Assembly (NCBI RefSeq): GCF_009913235.1
Contig: NZ_CP047897.1
Span: 496,001-560,000 of the forward strand
DNA from: Nibribacter ruber
Lineage (GTDB): Bacteria > Bacteroidota > Bacteroidia > Cytophagales > Hymenobacteraceae
Direction of reading: 5' to 3'
DNA length: 64,000 nucleotides
The translations under genes and the position numbers were made by a program. Shown piece by piece: positions 46,740 to 55,918 of the stretch. The notes beneath the pieces were generated by a model, which worked only from the letters and a program-made list of their open reading frames with translations, did no database searches and was not told where the DNA came from. The stretch's first letter is position 1. The number at the start of each line of letters is the position of its first letter.

Positions 46740-49196
46740 ATGGGGTTTGGGCGGTTGGGTTGGTGCCTGTGTCTGTTGTTCCTGAGCTTTCCGGCCTGGG
46801 CGCAACAAGCGCATGTGCATGGCCTAATCACCGACACCCAGCAGCAGCCGCTGGCAGGAGCTACCGTTGTCCTTCAGAATACGAGCTATTCCACTTTGAC
46901 AGATGCTCAGGGAAGGTTTAAACTAGCCGTAGACCCAGAGCGCGAGTACACGCTGGTGGTAACCTATATTGGCTATGAGCGGCAAGAGAAGCCTCTGGTT
47001 TTACTCCCCAATGAGACGCGCTATGTAACGGTAGAATTAAGCCTGCAAGATAAGGCCTTACAGGAAGTACAGGTGCGCGCCAAGTCTGCCCAAGACACCA
47101 GGGACGTGGTCAGTATCACTAAAATCGACCCGAGGTTAACCCAAACACTGCCCAGCCCTTTTCAGGAATTCAATAAGATTCTGGTGACCTTGCCTGGGGT
47201 GACCAGCAACAATGAGTTGTCTTCTGCCTACTCAGTGAGAGGAGGCAATTTTGACGAAAACTTAGTGTATGTGAATGGCATGGAGGTGTACCGTCCGTTT
47301 CTGAGCATGACCGGGCAGCAGGAGGGGCTGAGCTTTGTCAATCCAGACATGGTAGAAGAAGTCACCTTTTCTTCCGGAGGCTGGCAACCCAGATACGGCG
47401 ACAAGCTTTCCTCAGTACTGGACATTCAATACCGCACGCCCACCAAGTTCAGAGGTTCTGTTTCGGGAAGTTTGACGGGCGGCTCTGTGCATACCGAAGG
47501 TATTGCCTTAAACAAGCGATTGGGGTATTTGGTAGGCATCAGGCATAAGAACGCGGGCTATGTCTTGAATAGCCTGGAAGTAGAAGGCGATTACAAGCCT
47601 AAATTCACAGATGTACAGACCTACCTCACCTATGATCTTTCTTCAGCCAAGCACCGAGCCTCGGGTACTCAGCCTATCACTGAACTAAGTTTTCTGGCCA
47701 ACCTATCGCAGAATGACTATCAGGTAAGGCCTGAAACCCGGGAAACAACCTTCGGTACACAGACGCAGGTGTTGCGCCTATTGGTAGGGTTTGACGGCCA
47801 GGAACAAATGAAGTACACCACATGGCAGAGCGGCTTGCGGTTGCAACACTTTTTTTCTTCTGAGGTGAAGGGAGAGTTGATTTACTCTACCTTGTACAGC
47901 CAGGAACGCGAGTTCAGGGATTTAGAAGCGGGTTACCGTTTTTGTGACGTAATGCCTATGGTGGGCGTGTCGCCGTTCAACAAATGCGCGGGAGAGCGAG
48001 GAGTGGGTTCTACCTACAACTATTCCAGAAACAAACTACGCGCCGCCTTTCAAGCCTTGGAAGGAAAAGTGTCCTGGAAATTCAATGCCTCTCATACTAT
48101 TTCTTCAGGGGCGAAAGCAGGGCATGAGTCCATTAAAGATGCGTTGCGAGAGTATTCCTTCACAGACTCTTCTGACTACGTACTGGGCCTGAAAACCCTT
48201 TCTGTCAACCAAACCCTTTCCTCTACCAGATGGCAAGCCTATGTGCAGGATGAGTGGTCCATTGACAGCTCAAAAACGTTGACGTATGGGGTAAGGGTGC
48301 ATTACTGGACGGTAAATGGACAGGTTTCCATCAGCCCCAGGGTACAGTATGCGTTCCGGTTAGCCAGTTTGCCGCAGTGGTCATTCAAGGCCGCCGCCGG
48401 TGCCTACGTACAGCCTGCCTTGTACAGAGAGATACGAGACCTGGACGGGTCCTTGGTCAAGGGCGTAGAAAACCAGCAAGCCTGGCATTTTGTGTCTGGG
48501 ACGGAGTATCAGTTTCAGAAATGGGGAAGGCCTTTCAAACTCACCGCCGAGGCGTATTACAAGTACATGCCAACAGTAAATCCGTTTGAGCAGGAGAACA
48601 TGCGCTTACGGTACCTGCCGCACGTAAAAGCAGAGGCCTACGCCATTGGCGCCGATGTACGGGTGAACGGTGAGTTCATCAAAGGAGAGGAGTCTTGGTT
48701 TAGCCTGGGCTTTTTAAGTACCCGTGAAAACCTGCAAGGCGACTCCACCGAAGTGCGGGACCCCATCACGGGAAAAACAGAGGCAGTAGCACCAAAAGGC
48801 TTCATCAGAAGACCCACCGACCAACACCTGAACTTCGGGATTTTCTTTCAGGATCACCTGCCGGCCAACCCCACCTGGAAAATGTATTTGAACCTGGCAT
48901 TCAGCACTGGTTTGCCGTTTGGACCTCCCGGCTTACTTAACCACCGAAGCGCCTTCAACGGCCCGGCTTACAGAAGGGTAGACATGGGCTTTTCCAAACT
49001 AATATCGGTGCGCGGGCCAGAAGCCACTGGTTTTGGCTTGGAAAGCTTCTGGGTTAGCCTGGAGGTACTCAACCTTATTTCAGCCAACAACGTGATTTCC
49101 TATAATTACGTGCGGGACAACAATGGCATCACCTACGCCGTTCCCAATTACCTGACCGATCGGTTGGTCAACCTTCGGTTCATTGCCAGATTCTAG
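46740..49196 (+). CDS. TonB-dependent receptor with CarboxypepD_reg-like domain
   Basis: 818 residues. Signal peptide to AWAQ (about residue 22), carboxypeptidase-regulatory-like domain (VHGLITDTQQQPLAGATVVLQNT, FKLAVDPEREYTLVVTYIGYER), plug domain (SPFQEFNKILVTLPGVTSNNELSSAYSVRGG, NLVYVNGMEVYRPFL), then a 22-strand-like barrel ending RFIARF. It imports or binds an unknown substrate using TonB energy. No SusD partner is adjacent, so it is not a PUL SusC. It is tightly linked to rpe. Confidence 0.9.
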   Translation: MGFGRLGWCLCLLFLSFPAWAQQAHVHGLITDTQQQPLAGATVVLQNTSYSTLTDAQGRFKLAVDPEREYTLVVTYIGYERQEKPLVLLPNETRYVTVELSLQDKALQEVQVRAKSAQDTRDVVSITKIDPRLTQTLPSPFQEFNKILVTLPGVTSNNELSSAYSVRGGNFDENLVYVNGMEVYRPFLSMTGQQEGLSFVNPDMVEEVTFSSGGWQPRYGDKLSSVLDIQYRTPTKFRGSVSGSLTGGSVHTEGIALNKRLGYLVGIRHKNAGYVLNSLEVEGDYKPKFTDVQTYLTYDLSSAKHRASGTQPITELSFLANLSQNDYQVRPETRETTFGTQTQVLRLLVGFDGQEQMKYTTWQSGLRLQHFFSSEVKGELIYSTLYSQEREFRDLEAGYRFCDVMPMVGVSPFNKCAGERGVGSTYNYSRNKLRAAFQALEGKVSWKFNASHTISSGAKAGHESIKDALREYSFTDSSDYVLGLKTLSVNQTLSSTRWQAYVQDEWSIDSSKTLTYGVRVHYWTVNGQVSISPRVQYAFRLASLPQWSFKAAAGAYVQPALYREIRDLDGSLVKGVENQQAWHFVSGTEYQFQKWGRPFKLTAEAYYKYMPTVNPFEQENMRLRYLPHVKAEAYAIGADVRVNGEFIKGEESWFSLGFLSTRENLQGDSTEVRDPITGKTEAVAPKGFIRRPTDQHLNFGIFFQDHLPANPTWKMYLNLAFSTGLPFGPPGLLNHRSAFNGPAYRRVDMGFSKLISVRGPEATGFGLESFWVSLEVLNLISANNVISYNYVRDNNGITYAVPNYLTDRLVNLRFIARF

Positions 49197-49269
49197 GCTA
49201 TTATACCTTCAGTTAATTATTTTAAAGCAACTCTTTTCCTCTCGCTAGAAAGGAGCCTGTCATCCATTG

Positions 49270-49311
49270 GTCGTTTTTGGCCTGTTTTCCAGGAAACAGG
49301 CCAAAAACGAC
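49270..49311. terminator. Bidirectional terminator formed by repeat R15
   Basis: GTCGTTTTTGGCCTGTTT arm pairs perfectly with the right arm around a short loop, between the converging receptor and DUF2911 genes. Confidence 0.82.
49272..49309. repeat. 38-bp palindromic repeat, copy R15
   Basis: Almost exact consensus copy (CGTTTTTGGCCTGTTTT, CCAG, GAAACAGGCCAAAAACG). Confidence 0.95.
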
Positions 49312-49315
49312 GTTC

Positions 49316-50185
49316 TTAGTTGGCCTGGAATCTCTTTTCTCGCCAAAGAACGGCGGCATCTTCAATTTCCTGGGCGTAGGCCTTGTAGGTTTGCTCATCA
49401 GCTTTGCCTAGTTTTTGGGCTTTCTTGTTGAGTTCCAGGGCTTCGTCGTATTCACTTTTCTGGGCCAGCAGGCGTGCCTTTAGCCAGGTGTTGTAGAAGT
49501 TTTCTTCTATGGAAATGGACTTGTCTATCCATTCCAGGGCCAGTTCATGGTCTGTGTTTTGCTGCAATACATAGTTCACGGCCTGTGCCAGCACCGACCA
49601 GTCACTGGGTTTTGCTACGGCCAAAGAATCTTTGATCAGGTTCATGGTTTGGGCATACACTTCCACTCTTATGGGAATGACCAATTGCTTTTTTTCCCAG
49701 TTCAAGACCAGGCGGGCGCTGGCGGGTTGTACGTCATTGAAAGAATACTTCAAGGTCTCATGGAATTCTGCGGATTTGGGGCTGAAGGGCAGTCTTATTA
49801 AGTCTTTGCTTTGATCGTAGCCGTCTGTGCCCCAAAGGTCCAGCTGCTTGTTCAAGACAACGTACCAGTTACTGGAATCTGTTGGCAATACAAACAAGGA
49901 GTAAGTACCCGCCGGCACGTTTTCCTGGAGTATGCGCACGTCTGTAGAAAAAGAAATGGTGGTGGCTTCATTTGCACCGGCCCGCCAGAGTTTGCCGTAG
50001 GGGACTAGCTTTCCCCATACCTCGCGGTTCTTGACCCCGGGCGCGCTGTAGGCCACGGTCACTTCTGTAATGCCAATGGTATGGGTGATTTTGGCCTTGG
50101 GGCTTGCCTGCGGAAGCTTTAGCGTAGTTTGCCCCAACAGACTAAAGGATAAGAGTAGAAAGAAAGAGGTGAGTACAGATTTCAT
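49316..50185 (-). CDS. Secreted DUF2911 protein with C-terminal helical repeats
   Basis: 289 residues. Signal peptide ends at LLGQ (residue about 19). The DUF2911 domain (about 25-175) shows ITEVTVAYSAPGVKNREVWGKLVPYGKLWRAGANEAT and FSTDVRI, typical of this Bacteroidota family. The C-terminal 100 residues are TPR-like helices (ALEWIDKSISIEENFYNTWLKARLLAQKSEYDEAL). Function of the family is unknown. It is convergent with the TonB receptor; the 200 bp upstream (50186-50386) shows no other gene. Confidence 0.85.
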   Translation of the reverse strand: MKSVLTSFFLLLSFSLLGQTTLKLPQASPKAKITHTIGITEVTVAYSAPGVKNREVWGKLVPYGKLWRAGANEATTISFSTDVRILQENVPAGTYSLFVLPTDSSNWYVVLNKQLDLWGTDGYDQSKDLIRLPFSPKSAEFHETLKYSFNDVQPASARLVLNWEKKQLVIPIRVEVYAQTMNLIKDSLAVAKPSDWSVLAQAVNYVLQQNTDHELALEWIDKSISIEENFYNTWLKARLLAQKSEYDEALELNKKAQKLGKADEQTYKAYAQEIEDAAVLWREKRFQAN

Positions 50186-50386
50186 AGGTTACATGGTTCA
50201 GGCAGTTGTTAGGTGCCAGCAACAGAAGAACGCACAACCGCTGGCAATCAATCAAATCAAGAAAGAAAAAATAATGCCACACCTGGTTCAGAGTGAAAAA
50301 CTGGGATAAAAAGAAGCAGAACCGGTGAGTTTGGTGTTTTGGGAGGAGAAAGTTGAAAAAAAAATCTGACTTTTCAATTTCCTGAT

Positions 50387-50394
50387 TACCTTTG
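50387..50394 (+). promoter_or_regulatory. Promoter -7 element of the his operon
   Basis: TACCTTTG matches TAnnTTTG; TCTG at 50365-50368 is a possible -33 (spacer 18). Transcription would begin about 50399, only a few nt before the leader-peptide ATG. Confidence 0.65.
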
Positions 50395-50404
50395 GGGCAA
50401 CAAT

Positions 50405-50494
50405 ATGATCCGCACTCCACAAAATATCTCCCTTTCTTCTGCCGCAACCGCGGTACACGGGGTGCATTGCCATCATATCCATCATTCCTCCTAG
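50405..50494 (+). CDS. hisL: Histidine operon leader peptide (29 residues)
   Basis: A short frame ATG to TAG just after the his promoter and 130 bp before hisG. Residues 18-27 read HGVHCHHIHH: six His in ten residues, the signature of a ribosome-mediated his attenuator. The first 17 residues (MIRTPQNISLSSAATAV) carry no histidine. It is too short for usual ORF calling. No Shine-Dalgarno is present, as usual in this phylum; the mRNA would be nearly leaderless. The stop lies inside a perfect palindrome, TTCCTCCTAGGAGGAA (50485-50500). Confidence 0.85.
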   Translation: MIRTPQNISLSSAATAVHGVHCHHIHHSS

Positions 50495-50550
50495 GAGGAA
50501 TTGTAACATCATATCGCCCATTCTGGGGCTGGGCCCCATCTATATCCAGT

Positions 50551-50586
50551 GCTTGTAAACAACAAGCTCCGCTGGTTGTTTCTTGT
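50551..50586 (+). promoter_or_regulatory. his attenuator: mutually exclusive hairpins
   Basis: Terminator-like stem AAACAAC/GTTGTTT (50557-50563 with 50575-50581; inner AGC/GCT) followed by TCTTGTATTCTTT. Competing stem GCTTGT/ACAAGC (50551-50556 with 50562-50567) uses the same bases. A further GGGGC/GCCCC hairpin is at 50524-50536. The T-run is weak, so the fold is a hypothesis. Confidence 0.55.
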
Positions 50587-50624
50587 ATTCTTTCGTATCC
50601 ATTCTTTTCGTAACCTCATAATCC

Positions 50625-51476
50625 ATGATCCGGTTAGCCATTCAAAAATCCGGTCGCTTGTCAGATGACTCTCTCAAATTAATTCGGGAGTGCGGCATTT
50701 CCTTTATCAGTACCAGCTCTAAGCTAAAAACCGAAGCCACCAATTTTCCCCTAGAGATCTTGTTCCTGCGCGACGACGACATTCCGGGCTACGTAGCCGA
50801 TGGTGTGGCAGACATTGGCATTGTGGGCCAGAACGTGTTGGTGGAGGAAGGCCTGCAGGCGCTGTCTGTCAAGAACCTGGGCTTTAGCAAATGCCGTCTT
50901 TCCTTGGCAGTGTCTAAGGGCGAAGCCTACACAGACGTTACCTCTTTGAAAGGCAAAAGCATTGCCACTTCCTACCCCAACCTGCTGCAAGAATTCTTAA
51001 CCTCCAAAGGCGTACAAGCCGACATTCACACCATTAGTGGGTCTGTGGAGATTGCCCCAAGCATTGGCTTAGCAGATGCCGTCTGTGACATAGTAAGTTC
51101 TGGTTCAACGCTCATCAGCAATGGCTTGCGCGAGGTAGAAACGGTTTTCAAATCTGAGGCGGTCTTGATCTCTAACCAGAACCTGGACGCTGAAAAGAAT
51201 CGTCTCCTGCAACAGCTATTGTTCAGGATGGAAGCCGTGCAGCAGGCCCAAAAGTCTAAGTACGTAGTCTTAAACGCCCCAAATTCTGCCATTCCGCAAA
51301 TAAAACCCTTGTTGCCCGGCATTAAGTCTCCCACCATTATTCCTTTGGCTGAAGAAGGTTGGAGTTCTTTGCACTCGGTGGTGAATGAAGATGATTTCTG
51401 GGACATCATCCAGAAGTTGAAAGAAGCCGGCGCCGAAGGTATTCTGGTAGTTCCCATTGAAAAAATGATCGGCTAA
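50625..51476 (+). CDS. hisG: ATP phosphoribosyltransferase, long form
   Basis: 283 residues, ATG start. First step of histidine synthesis (ATP + PRPP). MIRLAIQKSGRLSDDSLKLI, DIGIVGQNVLVEEG, and the PRPP-binding ADAVCDIVSSGSTL are seen. The C-terminal ACT-like regulatory domain (about 205-283, ending EGILVVPIEKMIG) is present, so it is the long form that does not need HisZ and is expected to be feedback-inhibited by His. First structural gene of the operon. Confidence 0.96.
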   Translation: MIRLAIQKSGRLSDDSLKLIRECGISFISTSSKLKTEATNFPLEILFLRDDDIPGYVADGVADIGIVGQNVLVEEGLQALSVKNLGFSKCRLSLAVSKGEAYTDVTSLKGKSIATSYPNLLQEFLTSKGVQADIHTISGSVEIAPSIGLADAVCDIVSSGSTLISNGLREVETVFKSEAVLISNQNLDAEKNRLLQQLLFRMEAVQQAQKSKYVVLNAPNSAIPQIKPLLPGIKSPTIIPLAEEGWSSLHSVVNEDDFWDIIQKLKEAGAEGILVVPIEKMIG

Positions 51477-51477
51477 G

Positions 51478-52761
51478 ATGAGAACCTATCTATATCCTAA
51501 GAAGGAAAAATGGCCAGTTTTAACCCAACGGCCCGTGCAGAAGCTGGACCAGTTGCGGGAGGGAGTACAGCAGACCTTTGACCTGGTACAACAGCGCGGC
51601 GATGCAGCTTTAATGGAATTGGCCACAAAGTTTGACAAAGCCACCCTGCAGAGTGTTTGGGTAAGCGATGAAGAAGTAGCGGCGGCCCTGCCTGAAGTAA
51701 GCGAGGAGTTGAAACAAGCCATTGAGGTAGCGTATGCCAACGTAAAGCGGTTTCATGAGGCGCAACGAGAGCCGGTACAACAGATAGAAACCATGCCAGG
51801 CGTCACGTGCTGGCGTAAATCAGTGGGCATCCAGAAAGTGGGCTTGTACATACCGGGAGGTTCAGCGCCCTTATTCTCTACGTTGCTCATGTTAGGAATT
51901 CCTGCCCAACTGGCCGGCTGCCGCGAAATCATTTTGGCCACTCCTCCCGGCACTAACGGTTCCATCAACGCCACCATTCTCTACACCGCCCACCGGCTAG
52001 GGATCAAACGCATCTTGAAAGCGGGAGGCGCGCAAGCCATTGCGGCAATGGCCTTCGGGACGGAGACGGTGCCAGCGGTAGATAAGATTTTTGGACCAGG
52101 CAATCAGTACGTAACCGCCGCCAAGCAGATGGTCACGCAAATGGGCGTCGCCATAGACATGCCGGCTGGCCCGTCAGAAGTCCTGGTGATTGCTGATGAC
52201 TCCGCGGAGGCAGACTTTGTGGCCGCCGACTTACTTTCGCAGGCAGAACACGGCCCCGACTCCCAAGTCGTTTTTGTCACGAATTCAGAAAAACAGCTCA
52301 AAAACGTCCAGGCTGCGGTGGCAGAACAAGTAGCCAAATTGCCTCGCCAGACGGTAGCAGAACAGGCCTTGACCAACAGCATTGGAGTAGTGGTGAGGTC
52401 ATTGGAAGAGGCGTTGGCTTTCTCTAATCTCTACGCACCAGAGCACTTGATTCTCTCCGTTGAGGAACCCGAAACGCTAGCCGAACAAGTCACACAGGCG
52501 GGTTCAGTCTTCATGGGGCACTTTAGCCCAGAATCTGTAGGAGACTATGCTTCAGGCACTAATCATACTTTGCCTACCAACGGCTACGCCCGCAACTACA
52601 GCGGTGTTTCCCTGGACAGCTTCATGAAGAAAATCACCTTCCAACAAGTAACCCGCGAAGGATTGGAGCGCATCGGACCCGCCGTAGAAATCATGGCTGA
52701 AGCCGAAGGGTTGCACGCACATAAGCATGCCGTGACGATTAGGCTAACTAAAGGGATTTGA
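51478..52761 (+). CDS. hisD: Histidinol dehydrogenase
   Basis: 427 residues, 1 bp after hisG. Last two steps of the pathway (histidinol to histidine). Family signatures GLYIPGGSAPLFSTLLMLGIPAQLAG and IFGPGNQYVTAAK, zinc-site LLSQAEHGPDSQVV and the C-terminal EGLHAHKHAV. Repeat R16 lies within the coding sequence at 52269-52306. Confidence 0.96.
   Translation: MRTYLYPKKEKWPVLTQRPVQKLDQLREGVQQTFDLVQQRGDAALMELATKFDKATLQSVWVSDEEVAAALPEVSEELKQAIEVAYANVKRFHEAQREPVQQIETMPGVTCWRKSVGIQKVGLYIPGGSAPLFSTLLMLGIPAQLAGCREIILATPPGTNGSINATILYTAHRLGIKRILKAGGAQAIAAMAFGTETVPAVDKIFGPGNQYVTAAKQMVTQMGVAIDMPAGPSEVLVIADDSAEADFVAADLLSQAEHGPDSQVVFVTNSEKQLKNVQAAVAEQVAKLPRQTVAEQALTNSIGVVVRSLEEALAFSNLYAPEHLILSVEEPETLAEQVTQAGSVFMGHFSPESVGDYASGTNHTLPTNGYARNYSGVSLDSFMKKITFQQVTREGLERIGPAVEIMAEAEGLHAHKHAVTIRLTKGI
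52269..52306. repeat. Repeat copy R16 inside hisD
   Basis: 28 of 38 consensus positions by hand count (CGTTTTTG and AAAACAG..CAAAAACG ends intact). Read as VFVTNSEKQLKN in a frame different from R12. Confidence 0.6.
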
Positions 52762-52902
52762 AAATTTGAAAATGTGGAGATGTGAAATTGATTTCTGTCT
52801 CACTTCCACACTTCAAATGATATTGATGAAAAGAAATAAAGGAAAATATGCAAAGGGAGAATACCATCTTCCCATCTGCACATTTCCAAATCTCCAAATT
52901 TG
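52755..52902. repeat. Imperfect inverted repeat between hisD and hisC
   Basis: GATTTGAAAATTTGAAAATG-type sequence after hisD is mirrored by CATTTCCAAATCTCCAAATT before hisC (about 24 of 30 positions). It fills the 145-bp gap; no promoter is evident inside. Confidence 0.6.
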
Positions 52903-52906
52903 AAAC

Positions 52907-53971
52907 ATGTTTACCATAGATAATTTCATCCGTCCGCACTTGAAGTCACTGAAACCGTATTCTTCGGCGCGTGATGAATTTGAGGGCGAAGCCAGCGTCT
53001 TTCTGGACGCCAACGAAAACAACCTGGGTAGCCTGGCCGGCGGAGTAGACTACAACCGCTACCCAGATCCCTACCAGAAAACCATCAAGGAAAAACTGGC
53101 CAAGCTGAAAGGTGTCAAGCCAGAGCAGATTTTCATAGGCAACGGTTCTGACGAGGCCATTGATTTGCTGGTGCGTCTGGTGTGTGAACCGGGCCAGGAC
53201 GAGGTGTTGTTGTTGCCCCCCACGTACGGCATGTATGAGGTGAGCGCCAACATCCACAACGTGGGCATTCAGCGAGTGCCGCTAGATGAGCGTTTTCAGC
53301 CTGTTTTCCAGAAAATAGCCGAAAAACAAACCGAGCGCACCAAAATCCTTTTCCTGTGCTCACCCAATAACCCCACCGGTAATGTCCTGGAGCACGCCAC
53401 GGTTGAAAATCTCATTCAGACCTTCAATGGCTTGGTGGTGGTAGATGAAGCCTATATTGATTTCACGGATCAGCCCAGCTGGAGCACGCGCCTGGACGAA
53501 TTTCCTAACTTGGTTGTCCTGCAGACACTTTCCAAAGCCTGGGGAATGGCGGGCCTGCGGCTGGGAATGGCTTTCGCTTCTCCAGAAATCATTGGCTACC
53601 TGAACAAGATAAAGCCGCCTTACAATATCAACGTAGTCACGCAGGGGTTGGTAAGTGATGCGTTGGATAAGACCGCGCAACTGCAAGATATGCTTCAAGT
53701 TATCATGGATGAACGGACCCGACTGTTACAAGCGTTTGAAGCTTTGCCCTTGATGGAGAAGGTTTATCCGTCAGATGCCAACTTCGTGCTGGTGCAGGTG
53801 CCCAATGCCAATGAACTGTATAGCTTTCTGCTGGAACGCGGCGTGGTAGTCCGGAACCGTTCCAACCAACCGGGTTGCGCCAACTGCCTGCGCATAACCG
53901 TGGGAACCCCCGCAGAAAACGATAACCTGCTGGAGGCGTTGCATTCAATTGCCGCCACGCAGAAAGTTTAG
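52907..53971 (+). CDS. hisC: Histidinol-phosphate aminotransferase
   Basis: 354 residues, class I/II PLP aminotransferase. LDANENNLGS, YPDPYQKTIKEKLAKLKG, FLCSPNNPTGN, VVDEAYIDF and the PLP lysine in LQTLSKAWGMAGLRLG. It converts imidazole-acetol phosphate to histidinol phosphate. It is separated from hisD by repeats and from hisB by R18 and R19. Repeat R17 is in the coding sequence. Confidence 0.95.
   Translation: MFTIDNFIRPHLKSLKPYSSARDEFEGEASVFLDANENNLGSLAGGVDYNRYPDPYQKTIKEKLAKLKGVKPEQIFIGNGSDEAIDLLVRLVCEPGQDEVLLLPPTYGMYEVSANIHNVGIQRVPLDERFQPVFQKIAEKQTERTKILFLCSPNNPTGNVLEHATVENLIQTFNGLVVVDEAYIDFTDQPSWSTRLDEFPNLVVLQTLSKAWGMAGLRLGMAFASPEIIGYLNKIKPPYNINVVTQGLVSDALDKTAQLQDMLQVIMDERTRLLQAFEALPLMEKVYPSDANFVLVQVPNANELYSFLLERGVVVRNRSNQPGCANCLRITVGTPAENDNLLEALHSIAATQKV
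53291..53328. repeat. Repeat copy R17 inside hisC
   Basis: 32 of 38 consensus positions by hand count, with the central 16 bases CCTGTTTTCCAGAAAA exact. Encodes RFQPVFQKIAEKQ in frame. Confidence 0.75.
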
Positions 53972-53975
53972 AAAG

Positions 53976-54013
53976 CGTTTTTGGTCTGTTTTCTGAGAAA
54001 CAGGCTAAAATGG
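53976..54013. repeat. 38-bp palindromic repeat, copy R18
   Basis: CGTTTTTGGTCTGTTTT arm, CTGAG centre, 4 bp after the hisC stop; end decayed (CTAAAATGG). Confidence 0.85.
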
Positions 54014-54109
54014 AAGAAGCTGGAAGGATGCTGCCTTGGGTCTCCAGACTTGCTTCATTTTAGTGGGAGCCTTAAGTCTCTCGCTAGAGTTGAAAAGAGA
54101 AGTTCCTGT

Positions 54110-54147
54110 CGTTTTTAGGCTATTTTTCAGGAATTAGCCCGAAAACC
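54110..54147. repeat. 38-bp palindromic repeat, copy R19
   Basis: CGTTTTTAGGCTATTTTTCAG then GAATTAGCCCGAAAACC; second copy in the hisC-hisB gap, 130 bp after R18. A CTCTCGCTAGA string precedes it, as also before R15. Confidence 0.8.
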
Positions 54148-54239
54148 AACAATACACAGGCATAAGCAAACGCTTTAGCCAATAAACATTAAACCAATAT
54201 CGTGCTACTTACTACACGGTGCGTGCTACTAAAAAACAA

Positions 54240-55334
54240 ATGAAAAAAGTTTTATTCATTGACCGCGACGGGACCATTCTCCTGGAACCGCCCACTGATT
54301 ATCAGGTAGACTCGTTTGAAAAGTTTTCATTCTACCCGAAGGTCCTACGGAACCTCTACAAAATCTACACCGAGCTGGACTATGAGTTTGTGATGGTTAC
54401 CAACCAGGATGGATTAGGCACTGATTCTTACCCTGAAGATACTTTCTGGCCCTACCAGAACAAGATGCTGGAGATTCTGGAAGGCGAAGGCATTAAGTTT
54501 GCCCACATCCACATTGACCGCAGTTTTGAGCACGAGAACAGCCCCAACCGCAAGCCGCGACTGGGTATGCTAAGCCAATACCTGACCGGTGACTATGACT
54601 TAGCGAACTCGTATGTAATCGGGGACCGCCTCACAGACGTGCAGATGGCCCACAACCTGGGTGCTAAGAGCATTCTGTTGCAAGAGGCCGCTAATGAAGA
54701 GGCAACATTCGTGAGCACTGACTGGGATGCCATTTACAACTTCCTGCGTCTGCCTGCCCGCAAAGCCACCATCCAGCGCAACACCAATGAAACACAGATC
54801 AGCGTAGAGATCAATCTGGACGGCGAAGGCAAGTCTGACATGCAGACCGGCCTGGGGTTCTTTGACCATATGTTGGACCAGCTGGCGCGCCACAGCGGCG
54901 TAGACATGCGCATTCACGTGAAAGGCGATCTTCACATTGATGAGCACCACACCATTGAAGATACGGCACTGGCATTAGGAGAAGCGTTTGCGCAAGCCAT
55001 TAGCGACAAACGCGGCATCAGTCGGTACGGCTTCCTGCTGCCCATGGATGATGCCTTGGTACACGCCGCCATTGATTTCTCTGGAAGACCATGGTTGGTA
55101 TGGGATGCTAAGTTTACCCGCGAAAAAGTAGGAGACATGCCCACTGAGATGTTCATGCACTTCTTCAAATCGTTCTCAGACGCGTCAAAGTCCAACCTAA
55201 ACATCAAGGCCGAGGGCGAAAACGAGCACCATAAAATTGAAGCCATCTTCAAAGCGGTGGCTAAAGCCATTAAAATGGCACTGGTGCGTGACGTGAACAA
55301 GATGGAAATACCTAGTACCAAAGGCATTCTGTAA
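54240..55334 (+). CDS. hisB: Bifunctional histidinol-phosphatase/imidazoleglycerol-phosphate dehydratase
   Basis: 364 residues from the ATG at 54240. The N-terminal HAD phosphatase (about 1-165; [13 protein letters not shown] nucleophile Asp, [14 protein letters not shown]) is fused to an IGPD domain (about 175-364; [41 protein letters not shown]). Carries out two pathway steps. An earlier in-frame GTG at 54219 adds seven residues without support. It overlaps hisH by 1 bp. Confidence 0.95.
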   Translation: MKKVLFIDRDGTILLEPPTDYQVDSFEKFSFYPKVLRNLYKIYTELDYEFVMVTNQDGLGTDSYPEDTFWPYQNKMLEILEGEGIKFAHIHIDRSFEHENSPNRKPRLGMLSQYLTGDYDLANSYVIGDRLTDVQMAHNLGAKSILLQEAANEEATFVSTDWDAIYNFLRLPARKATIQRNTNETQISVEINLDGEGKSDMQTGLGFFDHMLDQLARHSGVDMRIHVKGDLHIDEHHTIEDTALALGEAFAQAISDKRGISRYGFLLPMDDALVHAAIDFSGRPWLVWDAKFTREKVGDMPTEMFMHFFKSFSDASKSNLNIKAEGENEHHKIEAIFKAVAKAIKMALVRDVNKMEIPSTKGIL

Positions 55335-55915
55335 TGAAAATAGTAATTGTAGATTATAAAGCCGGAAACGTGCAGAGCGTCCTCTTCGCCTTGGAGAGAT
55401 TGGGGGCTCAGGCCACGGTGACGTCCAACGCAGAAGAAATCAAGAGCGCCGACAAGGTGATTTTCCCGGGAGTTGGGGAGGCATCCTCGGCCATGCGCGC
55501 CTTGAAGGCCAATAACCTGGATACGCTGTTACCCACGTTAACACAACCGTTTCTGGGCGTTTGTCTAGGCATGCAACTGTTGTGTCAGCATTCAGAAGAA
55601 GGAGATACTGATCTGCTGGGCATTATTCCGGTGCAGGTGAAGAAGTTTGATGCGGCCATTAAAGTGCCGCACATGGGCTGGAACAACCTGCACCATCTCC
55701 AGAGTGATTTGTTTACTGGCATACAGGAGGATGAATATGCGTATTTCGTGCACAGTTTCTACGCCCCGGTAACGGAATATACCATTGCCCAGAGTTCGTA
55801 TCCAGAGCCGTTCAGTGCGGCGTTGCAGTACAAGAACTTTTATGCGGTACAGTTTCATACAGAGAAAAGCGGCCCGGCGGGGGCGCACATTCTCCAGAAC
55901 TTCCTAAACCTTTAA
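55334..55915 (+). CDS. hisH: Imidazole glycerol phosphate synthase, glutamine amidotransferase subunit
   Basis: 193 residues, class I glutaminase. KIVIVDYKAGNVQSVLFAL, oxyanion PGVGEASSAM, nucleophile Cys in FLGVCLGMQLL, and the His/Glu pair in AVQFHTEKSGPAG. Supplies ammonia to HisF. Starts in the hisB stop (TAATG); hisA follows 3 bp later. Confidence 0.95.
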   Translation: MKIVIVDYKAGNVQSVLFALERLGAQATVTSNAEEIKSADKVIFPGVGEASSAMRALKANNLDTLLPTLTQPFLGVCLGMQLLCQHSEEGDTDLLGIIPVQVKKFDAAIKVPHMGWNNLHHLQSDLFTGIQEDEYAYFVHSFYAPVTEYTIAQSSYPEPFSAALQYKNFYAVQFHTEKSGPAGAHILQNFLNL

Positions 55916-55918
55916 GCC

